From JACPRL01 sp035573715 (GTDB lineage: Bacteria > Acidobacteriota > Terriglobia > Acidiferrales > 2-02-FULL-67-57): a DNA stretch of 64,000 nucleotides. The DNA is taken from assembly GCA_035573715.1 (NCBI GenBank), contig DATLZZ010000003.1, forward strand, positions 1-64,000. Reading direction: 5' to 3'. Within the stretch, counting starts at the first letter, position 1. Each line of letters begins with the position of its first letter. The notes under the pieces were generated by a model that made no database searches, had not been told where the DNA came from, and saw only the letters and a program-made list of their open reading frames with translations. The translations under genes and the position numbers were made by a program. Of the stretch, positions 1 through 7,668 are shown piece after piece.

Positions 1-72
1 GCTCCGCAGACCTTCCAACACGATTTCCCACTTCTCCTCCGGGGTTCGTTCGACACGCGGCTTTCGGCTCAT
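1..72 (-). CDS. IS3-type transposase OrfA, N-terminal fragment
   Basis: Only the first 24 codons are inside the window. They begin MSRKPRVERTPEEKWEIV, resembling the N-terminus of IS3-type OrfA proteins that carry a DNA-binding helix-turn-helix. A strong ribosome binding site (AGAGGAGG) lies 7 bases before the ATG at 72. The IS terminal sequence just upstream supports the call. OrfB would lie beyond the left edge. Confidence 0.55.
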   Translation of the reverse strand, partial: MSRKPRVERTPEEKWEIVLEGLRS

Positions 73-142
73 CAGTTGCCTCCTCTTGGAGGCCCTGATC
101 ATACCCAGATGGGCTGTCCAGTTTTAGCGGGGTGCACTACAT
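1..142 (-). mobile_element. Left end of an IS3-family-like insertion sequence (partial)
   Basis: The element runs off the left edge. Read on the minus strand, its outer end begins TGTAGTGCACCCCGC and continues into AAAACTGGACA (about 113-142), which resembles the terminal repeats of IS3-family elements, which start with TG. The transposase start lies about 70 bases inside this end, as usual for orfA. The other end and any target duplication are outside the window, so the exact boundary is inferred. Confidence 0.6.
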
Positions 143-621
143 GGGCGACCTTGTCTGCTATGAGTTCCTATCAACCCCGGGGGGCGAGTCAATGGGACTT
201 TTTCCTATTTCTTTCACGCAACCCTGCTGGAATTTTTCTTCGCCTTGATAGGTGTGTCTGCAAGACAGCGTTGAACCTCTGCGCTGGAGATCGATGACTT
301 CCCGCGGGCCATCGACTACGAGACATTCAGCACCGGCTCGGGTCCAAAATGGAGCTTGACGCCGGGATGTTATTCGCCTAATATTCGCTCGGCAGTCTTG
401 GAGCAGGAAGACGTAGCGAAACATAATTTACATGGAACATGAACTAGTTAACCTTAATAAGGCATTTAGTATCAGCAACTTGCACAGGCGGGAGTTACAC
501 CCCCTCCCCCCTGTGACGATTCGCTGCGGCCAAAGACCAAAAAAGATTTTCGAATCAGCGAGTTGACAGGCAGCGATGGAGACTAAACTAGCATCTGTAA
601 AGATTCTACAGCGCGCGGCTT
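143..621. other. Intergenic region next to the IS end; no gene seen
   Basis: About 480 bases with no convincing ORF, RNA gene or repeat. Only short, low-quality reading frames without ribosome binding sites are present. A possible promoter for the downstream phosphatase sits near the right end. The region may be the old flank of the IS insertion. Confidence 0.5.
563..589 (+). promoter_or_regulatory. Possible sigma-70-type promoter for the GAF/SpoIIE phosphatase
   Basis: A perfect TTGACA at 563-568 is followed after 15 bases by TAAACT at 584-589, which matches the -10 consensus at four positions. The spacer is short, so this is a weak call based mainly on the -35 box. Confidence 0.3.
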
Positions 622-2487
622 TTGGCGGATGGGCCGCGTCTAATCGAGAATAAGGTTTCCATGGAAGAGACCTTCAAGCACGACTTGCCGGCGCCGGAAG
701 GAGACCCTTCGGGAGTCGAAGGGCTGGATTGCGTGGAGTCTCCTGCAAGCAGCGACGTGATAGTGTGCCTGCAGGACATCGCCGAGGAGATTAACTCGAC
801 GCTGGATCTCAACCAGCTCCAGCGGCGGGTGGCCGACCGCGTAAAGCAAGCCATCAACTACGACACCTTCGGCATTCACCTGCTGGATCCGCTGGGCCAG
901 GAACTGCGGCTCGCTTTCGGCGTTGGTTATCCGGTGGAGGCGTTCACGCGCTGGCGGCTGGGGCTGGGCCAGGGCCTGGTAGGGACGGCGGCGGCGACCG
1001 GCCAGGTGGTGCGGGTGGGTGACGTGCGCGCCGACGAGCGCTACGTCAATTACGGCGAGGACATTGTGTCTGAGATGTGCATCCCGCTGATGGTGAAGAA
1101 CCGCGTCATCGGCGTGCTCGACATCGGCAGCCGCCAGCCGAACTACTTCGACGCCACCCACCAGCGGTTTCTGACCTACCTGGCCGGGCACCTGGCGAAC
1201 GCGATTGAAAACGCGCGGCTCTATGAGAACCTGCGCGAGCAGACACGCACGCTGGCGCTGCTGTACGAAGTGAGCCACGAGCTGGCCTCCATTCTCGACC
1301 GCGAAGAGCTGCTGCGGCGCATCGCCCAGGCGGTGAAGCGCCTGGTGAACTACCAGGGCTTCCACGTGATGCTGTGGAACGAAGACCGACAGGCGCTGGA
1401 AAACGTTTTTTCGCTGCGCTACGACGAGCGCATCCACAATAAGGGCACACTCGCTCTGGGCGTCGGACTGTGCGGTACCGCGGCGGCGCTGCGGCTGCCC
1501 ATCCGCGCCCCCAACGTCCACGTCGACCCGCGCTATGTGAGTTGCGGCGATTCAGTGGACGTGAAATCGGAGCTGGTAGTGCCGCTGGTCTTCAAAGACC
1601 GGCTGCTGGGCGTGCTCGATCTCGAAAGCACGGAGTACAACTCCTTCACCGAGCAGCACGAGCAGATGCTGGCGGCGCTGGCCTCCTACATCAGCGTGGC
1701 GCTGGAGAACGCGCGCCTGTATGAGAAAGTCCGCAAAGACGAGCTGCGGCTGGAGCGCGACCTCGAAACCGCGCGCGAAATCCAGAAGGGTCTGCTGCCC
1801 GCGGCCCCGCCGCGCCTGCCCGGGCTCGATCTCGGCTACGCCTACGCCCCGGCGCGGCAGCTCGGCGGCGACTTCTACGACTTCCTGCTCTATCCCGGCG
1901 GCCAACTGGCCGTGGCGGTGGGCGACGTCTCCGGCAAAGCCACCGCAGCAGCGCTCTACGGCTCGCTGGCCATCGGGCTGCTGCGTGCCCATGTGGTCGA
2001 GCATCCCTGCCAGCCGGCCGAGATGCTGGGGCACATGAACGAGCACCTGCGCCAGCCGCGGCTCGACAACCGCTTCGTGGCTCTGGCCTTCGCGGTCTAC
2101 GACACGCAGAGCAAAATCCTGACCATCGGCAATGCCGGCTTCCCGCGGCCGCATCTCGTGCGCGGCGGGCGCGTCGAGCAGGTGGTGGTAGACGGCGTGC
2201 CGCTCGGGCTGCTGCCCGACATCAGCTACGAGCAGAAAAAGCTCGCCCTCCAAGTGGGCGACGTCGTGGTGTTCTGCTCGGATGGAATTCTGGAGGCGAT
2301 GAACAAGAAGCAGGAGGAGTTCGGCGGCGAGCGCCTGCGCGAGCTGCTGGGCGAACTCTCTGTGCGCCCGGCGCGCGAGATGGCTGAAGCCATCCTGCAA
2401 TCCACCGACCGGTTTCTCGCCGGCAACGGCCGCCACACCGACGACCGCACAGTGGTCGTTTTGAAAGTGACCAAGTCCAACCCGTAA
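622..2487 (+). CDS. GAF-GAF-SpoIIE-type PP2C serine phosphatase (RsbU-like)
   Basis: 621 residues. Two tandem GAF sensor domains (about 50-200 and 205-365) are followed by a short coiled linker (LERDLETAREIQKGLLP, about 377-393) and a SpoIIE/RsbU-type PP2C phosphatase domain. Metal-binding motifs are visible: GGDFYDF (about 415), GDVSGKA (about 434) and FCSDGILEA (about 550). The linker is typical of RsbU-like enzymes that dephosphorylate anti-anti-sigma factors in partner-switching pathways. No kinase or anti-sigma gene is nearby, so the partner is unknown. There is no membrane segment, so it is cytoplasmic. An internal ATG at 661 (residue 14), preceded by AAGG, is an equally good start. Confidence 0.9.
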   Translation: MADGPRLIENKVSMEETFKHDLPAPEGDPSGVEGLDCVESPASSDVIVCLQDIAEEINSTLDLNQLQRRVADRVKQAINYDTFGIHLLDPLGQELRLAFGVGYPVEAFTRWRLGLGQGLVGTAAATGQVVRVGDVRADERYVNYGEDIVSEMCIPLMVKNRVIGVLDIGSRQPNYFDATHQRFLTYLAGHLANAIENARLYENLREQTRTLALLYEVSHELASILDREELLRRIAQAVKRLVNYQGFHVMLWNEDRQALENVFSLRYDERIHNKGTLALGVGLCGTAAALRLPIRAPNVHVDPRYVSCGDSVDVKSELVVPLVFKDRLLGVLDLESTEYNSFTEQHEQMLAALASYISVALENARLYEKVRKDELRLERDLETAREIQKGLLPAAPPRLPGLDLGYAYAPARQLGGDFYDFLLYPGGQLAVAVGDVSGKATAAALYGSLAIGLLRAHVVEHPCQPAEMLGHMNEHLRQPRLDNRFVALAFAVYDTQSKILTIGNAGFPRPHLVRGGRVEQVVVDGVPLGLLPDISYEQKKLALQVGDVVVFCSDGILEAMNKKQEEFGGERLRELLGELSVRPAREMAEAILQSTDRFLAGNGRHTDDRTVVVLKVTKSNP

Positions 2488-2509
2488 CTGCGCTACTCTA
2501 GCGCGGACG

Positions 2510-3790
2510 ATGGCCGAAACCACGCAGCCGCGCTTGGTGCGGGCGCTCAGCCGCTGGGACCTGACCGCGCTGGTCATCAATTCGATTCTGGGCAGCGGCA
2601 TCTTCGGGCTGCCGGCGACCATCATCGCCCTGCTGCACGGCGCCAGCCCGCTGGCCTACGTGGTCGCCGGCGCCGGCATCGCGGTGATTGTGGTGTGTTT
2701 CGCGGAGGTGAGCTCGCGCTTCACCGAAGCCGGCGGGCCGTATCTTTACTCGCGCGAAGCCTTCGGGCCGTTCGTCGGCTTGCAAATCGGCTGGATTGCG
2801 TGGCTGGTGCGAGTCACATCCGCGAGCGCCAATGCCAACCTCTTCGCCTTGTATCTGGCCGAGCTGTGGTCGCCGGCCGGCACGGCGCTGGGGCGGGCGC
2901 TGGTGCTGACGCTGCTGATTCTCATCCTTACCTACATCAACTATCGCGGCGTGAAGCAGGGCGCGTGGGCCAGCGACGCGCTGGCGCTGGCCAAGCTGCT
3001 GCCACTGGCGCTGTTCGTGCTCATCGGGATTTTCTTTGTGCGTGGCGACGCGTTCTCGCTCACCTCCGACGCGCCGTGGAAGAACTGGACGCAGGCCATT
3101 CTGCTGCTGGTCTTCGCCTTCGGCGGATTTGAGGCGTCGCTGCTGCCCGCCGGCGAGGCGCGCGACCCGAAGAAAGATTTCCCGCGGGCACTGTTGACGG
3201 GTCTGGGCGTGCTCACGCTCTTCTACCTCTCGATTCACATCGTGGTGCAAGGCACGCTGCCGCCGGGAACCGAAACCGAGCGGCCGCTGGCCGCGGCGGC
3301 CCGCGAGTTCCTCGGCGCGCCCGGCGGAACGTTCATGGCGCTGGCGGCGATGCTCTCGGTTTACGGCTATTTTTCCGGCGCGCTGCTCAGTGCTCCGCGG
3401 CTGACGTTTGCGCTGGGCGAGCGCGGTGACTTCCCACGCTTCTTTGCCGCCGTGCATCCGCGCTACCACACGCCGCATGTGTCGCTCTGGCTGTTCGCGG
3501 CGCTGACGTGGGGACTGGGGCTCTACGGCTCGTTTCAATGGAACGCGATGCTTTCGGCGGTGGCGCGCCTGCTGACCTATGCCACGGTCTGCGCGGCGCT
3601 GCTGGTGTTTCGGAGGCAGCGGTCCGCGGCGCCGTTCGCGGCCCCGGCGGGAATTCTGCAGGCGGTGTTGGGCATCGGCTTCTCGCTCGTGCTGGTGACG
3701 CAGATGGGTTGGGCCGAGCTGGTGATTCTGGCGGCGACGATGGCGCTGGCGGCTCTGACCTGGCTGTGGTCGCGCCGCCGCGTGGTTTAG
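2510..3790 (+). CDS. APC-family amino acid/polyamine permease
   Basis: 426 residues, very hydrophobic, with about 12 predicted membrane helices. The N-terminal helix carries the APC substrate-binding signature INSILGSGIFGLPA, and helix 2 is followed by SSRFTEAGGPYLYSREAFG, typical of amino acid-polyamine-organocation transporters. It begins 22 bases after the phosphatase stop, so the two may be cotranscribed. It ends tail-to-tail with nadK, sharing 4 bases. The substrate cannot be told from the sequence. Confidence 0.88.
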   Translation: MAETTQPRLVRALSRWDLTALVINSILGSGIFGLPATIIALLHGASPLAYVVAGAGIAVIVVCFAEVSSRFTEAGGPYLYSREAFGPFVGLQIGWIAWLVRVTSASANANLFALYLAELWSPAGTALGRALVLTLLILILTYINYRGVKQGAWASDALALAKLLPLALFVLIGIFFVRGDAFSLTSDAPWKNWTQAILLLVFAFGGFEASLLPAGEARDPKKDFPRALLTGLGVLTLFYLSIHIVVQGTLPPGTETERPLAAAAREFLGAPGGTFMALAAMLSVYGYFSGALLSAPRLTFALGERGDFPRFFAAVHPRYHTPHVSLWLFAALTWGLGLYGSFQWNAMLSAVARLLTYATVCAALLVFRRQRSAAPFAAPAGILQAVLGIGFSLVLVTQMGWAELVILAATMALAALTWLWSRRRVV

Positions 3791-4647
3791 CGCTCGCCCC
3801 AATGCAGCTTGCTGCGCAGGATCTGGAAGTAATCGCGGTTGGGCGAGGTCACCAGCAGCACGCTGCGGTTGGACATCCGCAAGCGCACGCGCGAGCCGGT
3901 GTCGAGCTCCTCGCCTTCCTGACCGTCGGCGGTGACGTAGGCGAGCTCGCCCGGGCTGGCGGCCACCACTTCCACCTGCGAGTTGCCGGGGATGACCAGC
4001 GGCCGGTTGGTCAGCATGTGCGGCGCGATGGGCGTGACCACCATCGCTTCCACGCTCGGCAGCACGATGGGCCCGCCGGCCGAGAGCGAGTAAGCAGTCG
4101 AGCCGGTCGGCGTGGAGACGATAAGGCCGTCGGCGCGGATGCGGGAGACGAAGCGGCCGTCAATGGTGACGTCGAAGTCGAGAATGCGCGCCAGTGAGGC
4201 CTTGTGGAGCACGATGTCATTGAGCGCCAGGTAGCGCGCCACTACTTTTCCTTCCCGTTCCACCTCGCCCGCCAGTTGCCGCCGCGCTTCGATGCGGTGG
4301 CGGTCGGCCAGCACCGCTTCCAGCACGCCGTACATTTCGTCCAGCGTGATTTCAGTCAAAAAGCCTAGGCTGCCGAGATTGACGGCGAGAATCGGCACCG
4401 GGCGGTCTTCGAGCAGGCGCGACGTGGCCAGCAGCGTCCCGTCGCCGCCCAGCACCACCAGCAAGTCGGCGCGCGCGGGAATCTGCGCCCGCGGCAGGCC
4501 GCCCGGCAGCTCCAGGCAGCGGCCGGTTTCTTCGTCGAACACCGCTTCGATGTTGCGCTGCTTCAGCCAGGCGAGCAGACTCGGCGCCACCGCGCAGATG
4601 TTCTCCTTCTTGGGCTTCGAGATGACGCCGACCGCGCGCAGTTTCAT
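3787..4647 (-). CDS. nadK: NAD kinase
   Basis: 286 residues, the normal length for bacterial NAD kinase, which makes NADP from NAD using ATP or polyphosphate. Diagnostic motifs are GGDGT (67-71), NLGSLGFLTE shortly after it, and TGSTAYSLSAGGP in the NAD-binding half. It lies 10 bases after tlyA in the series xseB-ispA-tlyA-nadK, an arrangement common in bacteria, and is probably cotranscribed with it. Confidence 0.95.
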   Translation of the reverse strand: MKLRAVGVISKPKKENICAVAPSLLAWLKQRNIEAVFDEETGRCLELPGGLPRAQIPARADLLVVLGGDGTLLATSRLLEDRPVPILAVNLGSLGFLTEITLDEMYGVLEAVLADRHRIEARRQLAGEVEREGKVVARYLALNDIVLHKASLARILDFDVTIDGRFVSRIRADGLIVSTPTGSTAYSLSAGGPIVLPSVEAMVVTPIAPHMLTNRPLVIPGNSQVEVVAASPGELAYVTADGQEGEELDTGSRVRLRMSNRSVLLVTSPNRDYFQILRSKLHWGER

Positions 4648-4657
4648 CGGCTGGATT

Positions 4658-5401
4658 CTACACGGAAGCTTTCACGCGGGCGTGGAGAAAAAACTCGCGA
4701 TTGCCTTCCGCACCGGGAAGACGCGACTCGCGGACGGCGAGCGGCTCGAGGCCCAGCGCTGTGGCCACGCGGCGGATCTTTTCGACTGCTTGCTGCTGGA
4801 GTTCCGGGTCACGCACAATGCCGCCCTTGCCGACTTGGCGCGCGGTCAACTCAAATTGTGGCTTGATGAGAATGAGAAAGTCGGCGCCGGGCCGCGCGCA
4901 CCGGACAACGGCGGGAAGAATCTTTTCAACCGAAATGAACGCGACGTCAATTGTGGTCACGTCAACGGTTTCGCCCAGGTCTTCCGGTTTCAGGTAGCGG
5001 GCGTTCAAGCCTTCGCGCACGATGACGCGCTTGTCCTGGCGCAGTTTCCAGTCGAGCTGGCCTCTGCCGACGTCGACGGCGTAGACGCGGGCGGCGCCGC
5101 GCTGGAGCAGGCAATCGGTGAAGCCACCGGTGGAAGCGCCGATGTCGAGACAGACCTTGCCACGCACGTCGAGATCGAAGTCGCGCAGTGCGCCTTCGAG
5201 CTTGATCCCGCCGCGGCTCACATAGCGCTGTGGCTCGCCCAGCAGCTCGACCCGCGCATCGAACGAAACCTGCAGGCCGGCCTTCGTTGCCGGCCGGCCG
5301 TTCAGGTGAATCTGCCCGGCGAGGATCAGCGCTTGCGCCTTCTCGCGCGTGGGCGCCAGTCCGCGTTCAACAACCAGCCTGTCCAAGCGGATGCGGGCCA
5401 C
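4658..5401 (-). CDS. tlyA: TlyA-family rRNA 2'-O-methyltransferase (S4 domain + FtsJ domain)
   Basis: 247 residues. An N-terminal S4 RNA-binding domain (about 1-60, starting RLDRLVVERGLAPTREKAQ) is fused to an FtsJ-like SAM methyltransferase domain with the SAM motif LDIGASTGGFTDCLL. Characterised TlyA proteins methylate 2'-hydroxyls of cytidines in 16S and/or 23S rRNA; the older name is hemolysin A. It lies between ispA (9-base gap) and nadK (10-base gap). Confidence 0.92.
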   Translation of the reverse strand: MARIRLDRLVVERGLAPTREKAQALILAGQIHLNGRPATKAGLQVSFDARVELLGEPQRYVSRGGIKLEGALRDFDLDVRGKVCLDIGASTGGFTDCLLQRGAARVYAVDVGRGQLDWKLRQDKRVIVREGLNARYLKPEDLGETVDVTTIDVAFISVEKILPAVVRCARPGADFLILIKPQFELTARQVGKGGIVRDPELQQQAVEKIRRVATALGLEPLAVRESRLPGAEGNREFFLHARVKASV

Positions 5402-5410
5402 GGATTGATT

Positions 5411-6280
5411 TTAGGCCGAGCGGTGGAGCAGGTAGCGGGCAATTGCTTCAAGCACGGCGCCGCGGCGGCCGAAGGGACGCAGCTCGGCGCACGCGCCTTC
5501 GATCAAGTGAGAAGCAAGCCGCTCGGACTTTTTCAAACCGTGAATGGCGGGATAAGTCGCCTTGCGCCGCACCTGGTCTTGCCCCGCGGGCTTGCCGAGC
5601 CGCGCTGCGGTGCCGCGGACGTCAAGAATATCGTCCACAATCTGAAAGGCCAGGCCGATTCGCTCGCCGTAGCGGCTCAGGTGCTCAAGCTGGGCGCGGC
5701 TGGCGCCGACGTAGAGTGCCCCGCAGCGAACCGAAGCGCGAATGAGCGCGCCCGTCTTGGCGCGGTGGATGTAGGCGAGCCGCCGAGCGGAAACGCGCTG
5801 GCGCTCGGCTTCGAGGTCGGCTATCTGCCCGCCAATCATCCCGGCGCGCGTGCCGATGGCGCGCGCCAGCTCAGTCTGCACGCCGCCGCCGCGCGGCAGC
5901 CGGCCGATGATTTCAAACGCCAGGGTGAGCAAGGCGTCGCCGGCCAGAATGGCGGTGGCTTCGCCGAACTTCTTGTGGCAGGTGGGCCGGCCGCGGCGCA
6001 GGTCGTCGTTGTCGAGCGCCGGCAGGTCGTCGTGGATGAGCGAATAAGTGTGGATGAGTTCAAGCGTACAGGCGAGGTCGAGCAGGCCCGGGGCGACGCG
6101 CCCGACGGCCGCGGCGGCTTCCAGACAGAGAATCGGCCGGATGCGCTTGCCGCCGCCGAGCACCGAGTAGCGCATCGCCCGATGGATCGAGGTCGGATAG
6201 GCCGAAGCCGGCGGCAACAGCTGAGCCAGACGCCGGTGGATGCGGGCGCGCTGCCGTTGGAGATAGATGTCCAGGTTCAT
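5411..6280 (-). CDS. ispA: Short-chain polyprenyl diphosphate synthase (farnesyl/geranylgeranyl type)
   Basis: 289 residues. The first aspartate-rich motif is DDLPALD (84-90), with the two-residue insertion typical of bacterial FPP synthases, and the second is DDILD in FQIVDDILDVRG. The GGGKRIRP motif binds isopentenyl diphosphate. The product is probably farnesyl or geranylgeranyl diphosphate for quinone, undecaprenyl and hopanoid synthesis. Chain length cannot be fixed from sequence alone. It lies between xseB and tlyA; a dxs gene, often present in this set, is missing here. Confidence 0.9.
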   Translation of the reverse strand: MNLDIYLQRQRARIHRRLAQLLPPASAYPTSIHRAMRYSVLGGGKRIRPILCLEAAAAVGRVAPGLLDLACTLELIHTYSLIHDDLPALDNDDLRRGRPTCHKKFGEATAILAGDALLTLAFEIIGRLPRGGGVQTELARAIGTRAGMIGGQIADLEAERQRVSARRLAYIHRAKTGALIRASVRCGALYVGASRAQLEHLSRYGERIGLAFQIVDDILDVRGTAARLGKPAGQDQVRRKATYPAIHGLKKSERLASHLIEGACAELRPFGRRGAVLEAIARYLLHRSA

Positions 6281-6303
6281 CGCCTGCGAGGGTTTGATAC
6301 GGC

Positions 6304-6552
6304 CTAGTTTTCTTCCGCGGACTCGTCGCCCGGCAGCTCAAACTTGCGCGCCACCACTTTGCCGTCGGCTTTCTTGAGGAGGATCTCGACTTTGTTTTCG
6401 GCCTCTTCGAGCTGCTTCTGGCATTGCTGGGAGATTTGAATGCCTTCCTCGAAGAGCTTCATGGCGTCGTCAAGCGGCAGGTCGCCGGCCTCGAGCTTCT
6501 TGACGATCTGCTCGAGCCGATGCAGCGAGGTCTCAAAGCTGGGCGCGGCCAT
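6304..6552 (-). CDS. xseB: Exodeoxyribonuclease VII small subunit
   Basis: 82 residues. The sequence FETSLHRLEQIVKKLEAG followed by LPLDDAMKLFEEGIQI is the conserved core of XseB, which pairs with XseA to degrade single-stranded DNA. The ATG at 6552 is chosen because it has GGAG about 8 bases upstream and gives the usual length; an upstream extension to 6651 is open but not conserved. xseA is not in the window. It heads the xseB-ispA-tlyA-nadK series. Confidence 0.93.
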   Translation of the reverse strand: MAAPSFETSLHRLEQIVKKLEAGDLPLDDAMKLFEEGIQISQQCQKQLEEAENKVEILLKKADGKVVARKFELPGDESAEEN

Positions 6553-6665
6553 TGGTTTCTCCGGTTCAGCGGCGATTGTAGCGCAACCCGGCGGGCGCGA
6601 GCAAAAGAAAGCTCTTGCTTGCCGCCATGCGGCGGGAGAGAATCCGCGCACTCGGAGGTGTAGCG

Positions 6666-7664
6666 ATGCGACCTTTCCGGAACAGTGTGCGCCTGGTTTT
6701 CGTGGTTGCGTCCGTGATGGCGGCGCTGGGCGCGGCCTCGCCCGCCCAGGCGCAAACCCAGCGGCGCCATTGGCTGCTCGACCGCTGGGAGATTGAAGTG
6801 GATTACGGTGTTCAATTCAACCAGCGCTACGGCAGCGCCGACATTAGCTGCCTCGGCGCCGGTGCCTCTAATCCCATCAACGGCTCCACCACCGACGACT
6901 GCCGCCCTGGCCTCGGCAACAGCTTGCAGGAGCAGTTTCTCGGCCTCGACGCCTCCGACCCGCTGGCGTCCTTCCAGCAGAACATCAGCACGCACTACAA
7001 CACCGGGCAAACCGCCGGTATCCGGCTGGCGGTTGATGTCACCGATCGCGCGCAGATTGAGTTTCGCTACTCCTACGGCCGGCCCAACATGGACTTCGAT
7101 TCGCGTTTATATCAGGCGGCGCTTGATGCGGTGCGTGGCCTCGACCCGGCCGCCATCGCGCCCGTCGAGGTGCGGATTACCGGCGAGGGCCAGCCGCAGG
7201 GCCATCTGAAGTTCTATCAATGGGACCTGGTCTATCACCTGCGCGACCGCGAGGAGCACAAGCTGGTGCCCTACGTGATGGGGGGAGCCGGATTCTTCCG
7301 GATGGGCAACGGCCCGTTCTTCGAGATCCTCACGCTGGACAGCGACGGCTCCCTCTCCGGGGGCGGGCCCGGCACGCCGCTGATTCTCACTCGGGCAGCC
7401 TCGGGCGTTTCGGGCGGCTTCGCCTTCAGTTTCGGGATGGGCGCGAAGTACTACTTCACGCGCCATCTCGGCGTGCGCGTCGAAGCCCGCAACTCGGTAA
7501 CCTTTCCTACCTTGCACCATGAGTTTTCCAGCAAGGCGGTGAGCAACTTCATCGGCGGCAACCCTAACGAGCCCGGTCCGCTGATTGCGCCCACGGGAAC
7601 CGTGAGGCAGACCAACCGCTTCAACTCCATAGATTTGAAGATGGGCTTCCTGGTGCGCTTCTAA
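6666..7664 (+). CDS. Outer-membrane beta-barrel protein, function unknown
   Basis: 332 residues from the ATG at 6666, preceded by GGAGGTG. A clear Sec signal peptide ends near residue 29 (ASPAQAQ). The mature part is rich in alternating hydrophobic and polar stretches and Gly, and ends in the beta-signal-like MGFLVRF with a terminal Phe, typical of outer-membrane barrels. A late segment (AKYYFTRHLGVRVEARN) resembles OmpA-like or porin-like barrel strands. No specific family was recognised. It is divergent from xseB and convergent with the acylase. Confidence 0.75.
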   Translation: MRPFRNSVRLVFVVASVMAALGAASPAQAQTQRRHWLLDRWEIEVDYGVQFNQRYGSADISCLGAGASNPINGSTTDDCRPGLGNSLQEQFLGLDASDPLASFQQNISTHYNTGQTAGIRLAVDVTDRAQIEFRYSYGRPNMDFDSRLYQAALDAVRGLDPAAIAPVEVRITGEGQPQGHLKFYQWDLVYHLRDREEHKLVPYVMGGAGFFRMGNGPFFEILTLDSDGSLSGGGPGTPLILTRAASGVSGGFAFSFGMGAKYYFTRHLGVRVEARNSVTFPTLHHEFSSKAVSNFIGGNPNEPGPLIAPTGTVRQTNRFNSIDLKMGFLVRF

Positions 7665-7668
7665 TTAG

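Noticed and set aside
143..621. Short ORFs in the left flank
   Set aside because: No ribosome binding sites, unusual composition and no recognisable sequence; likely non-coding.
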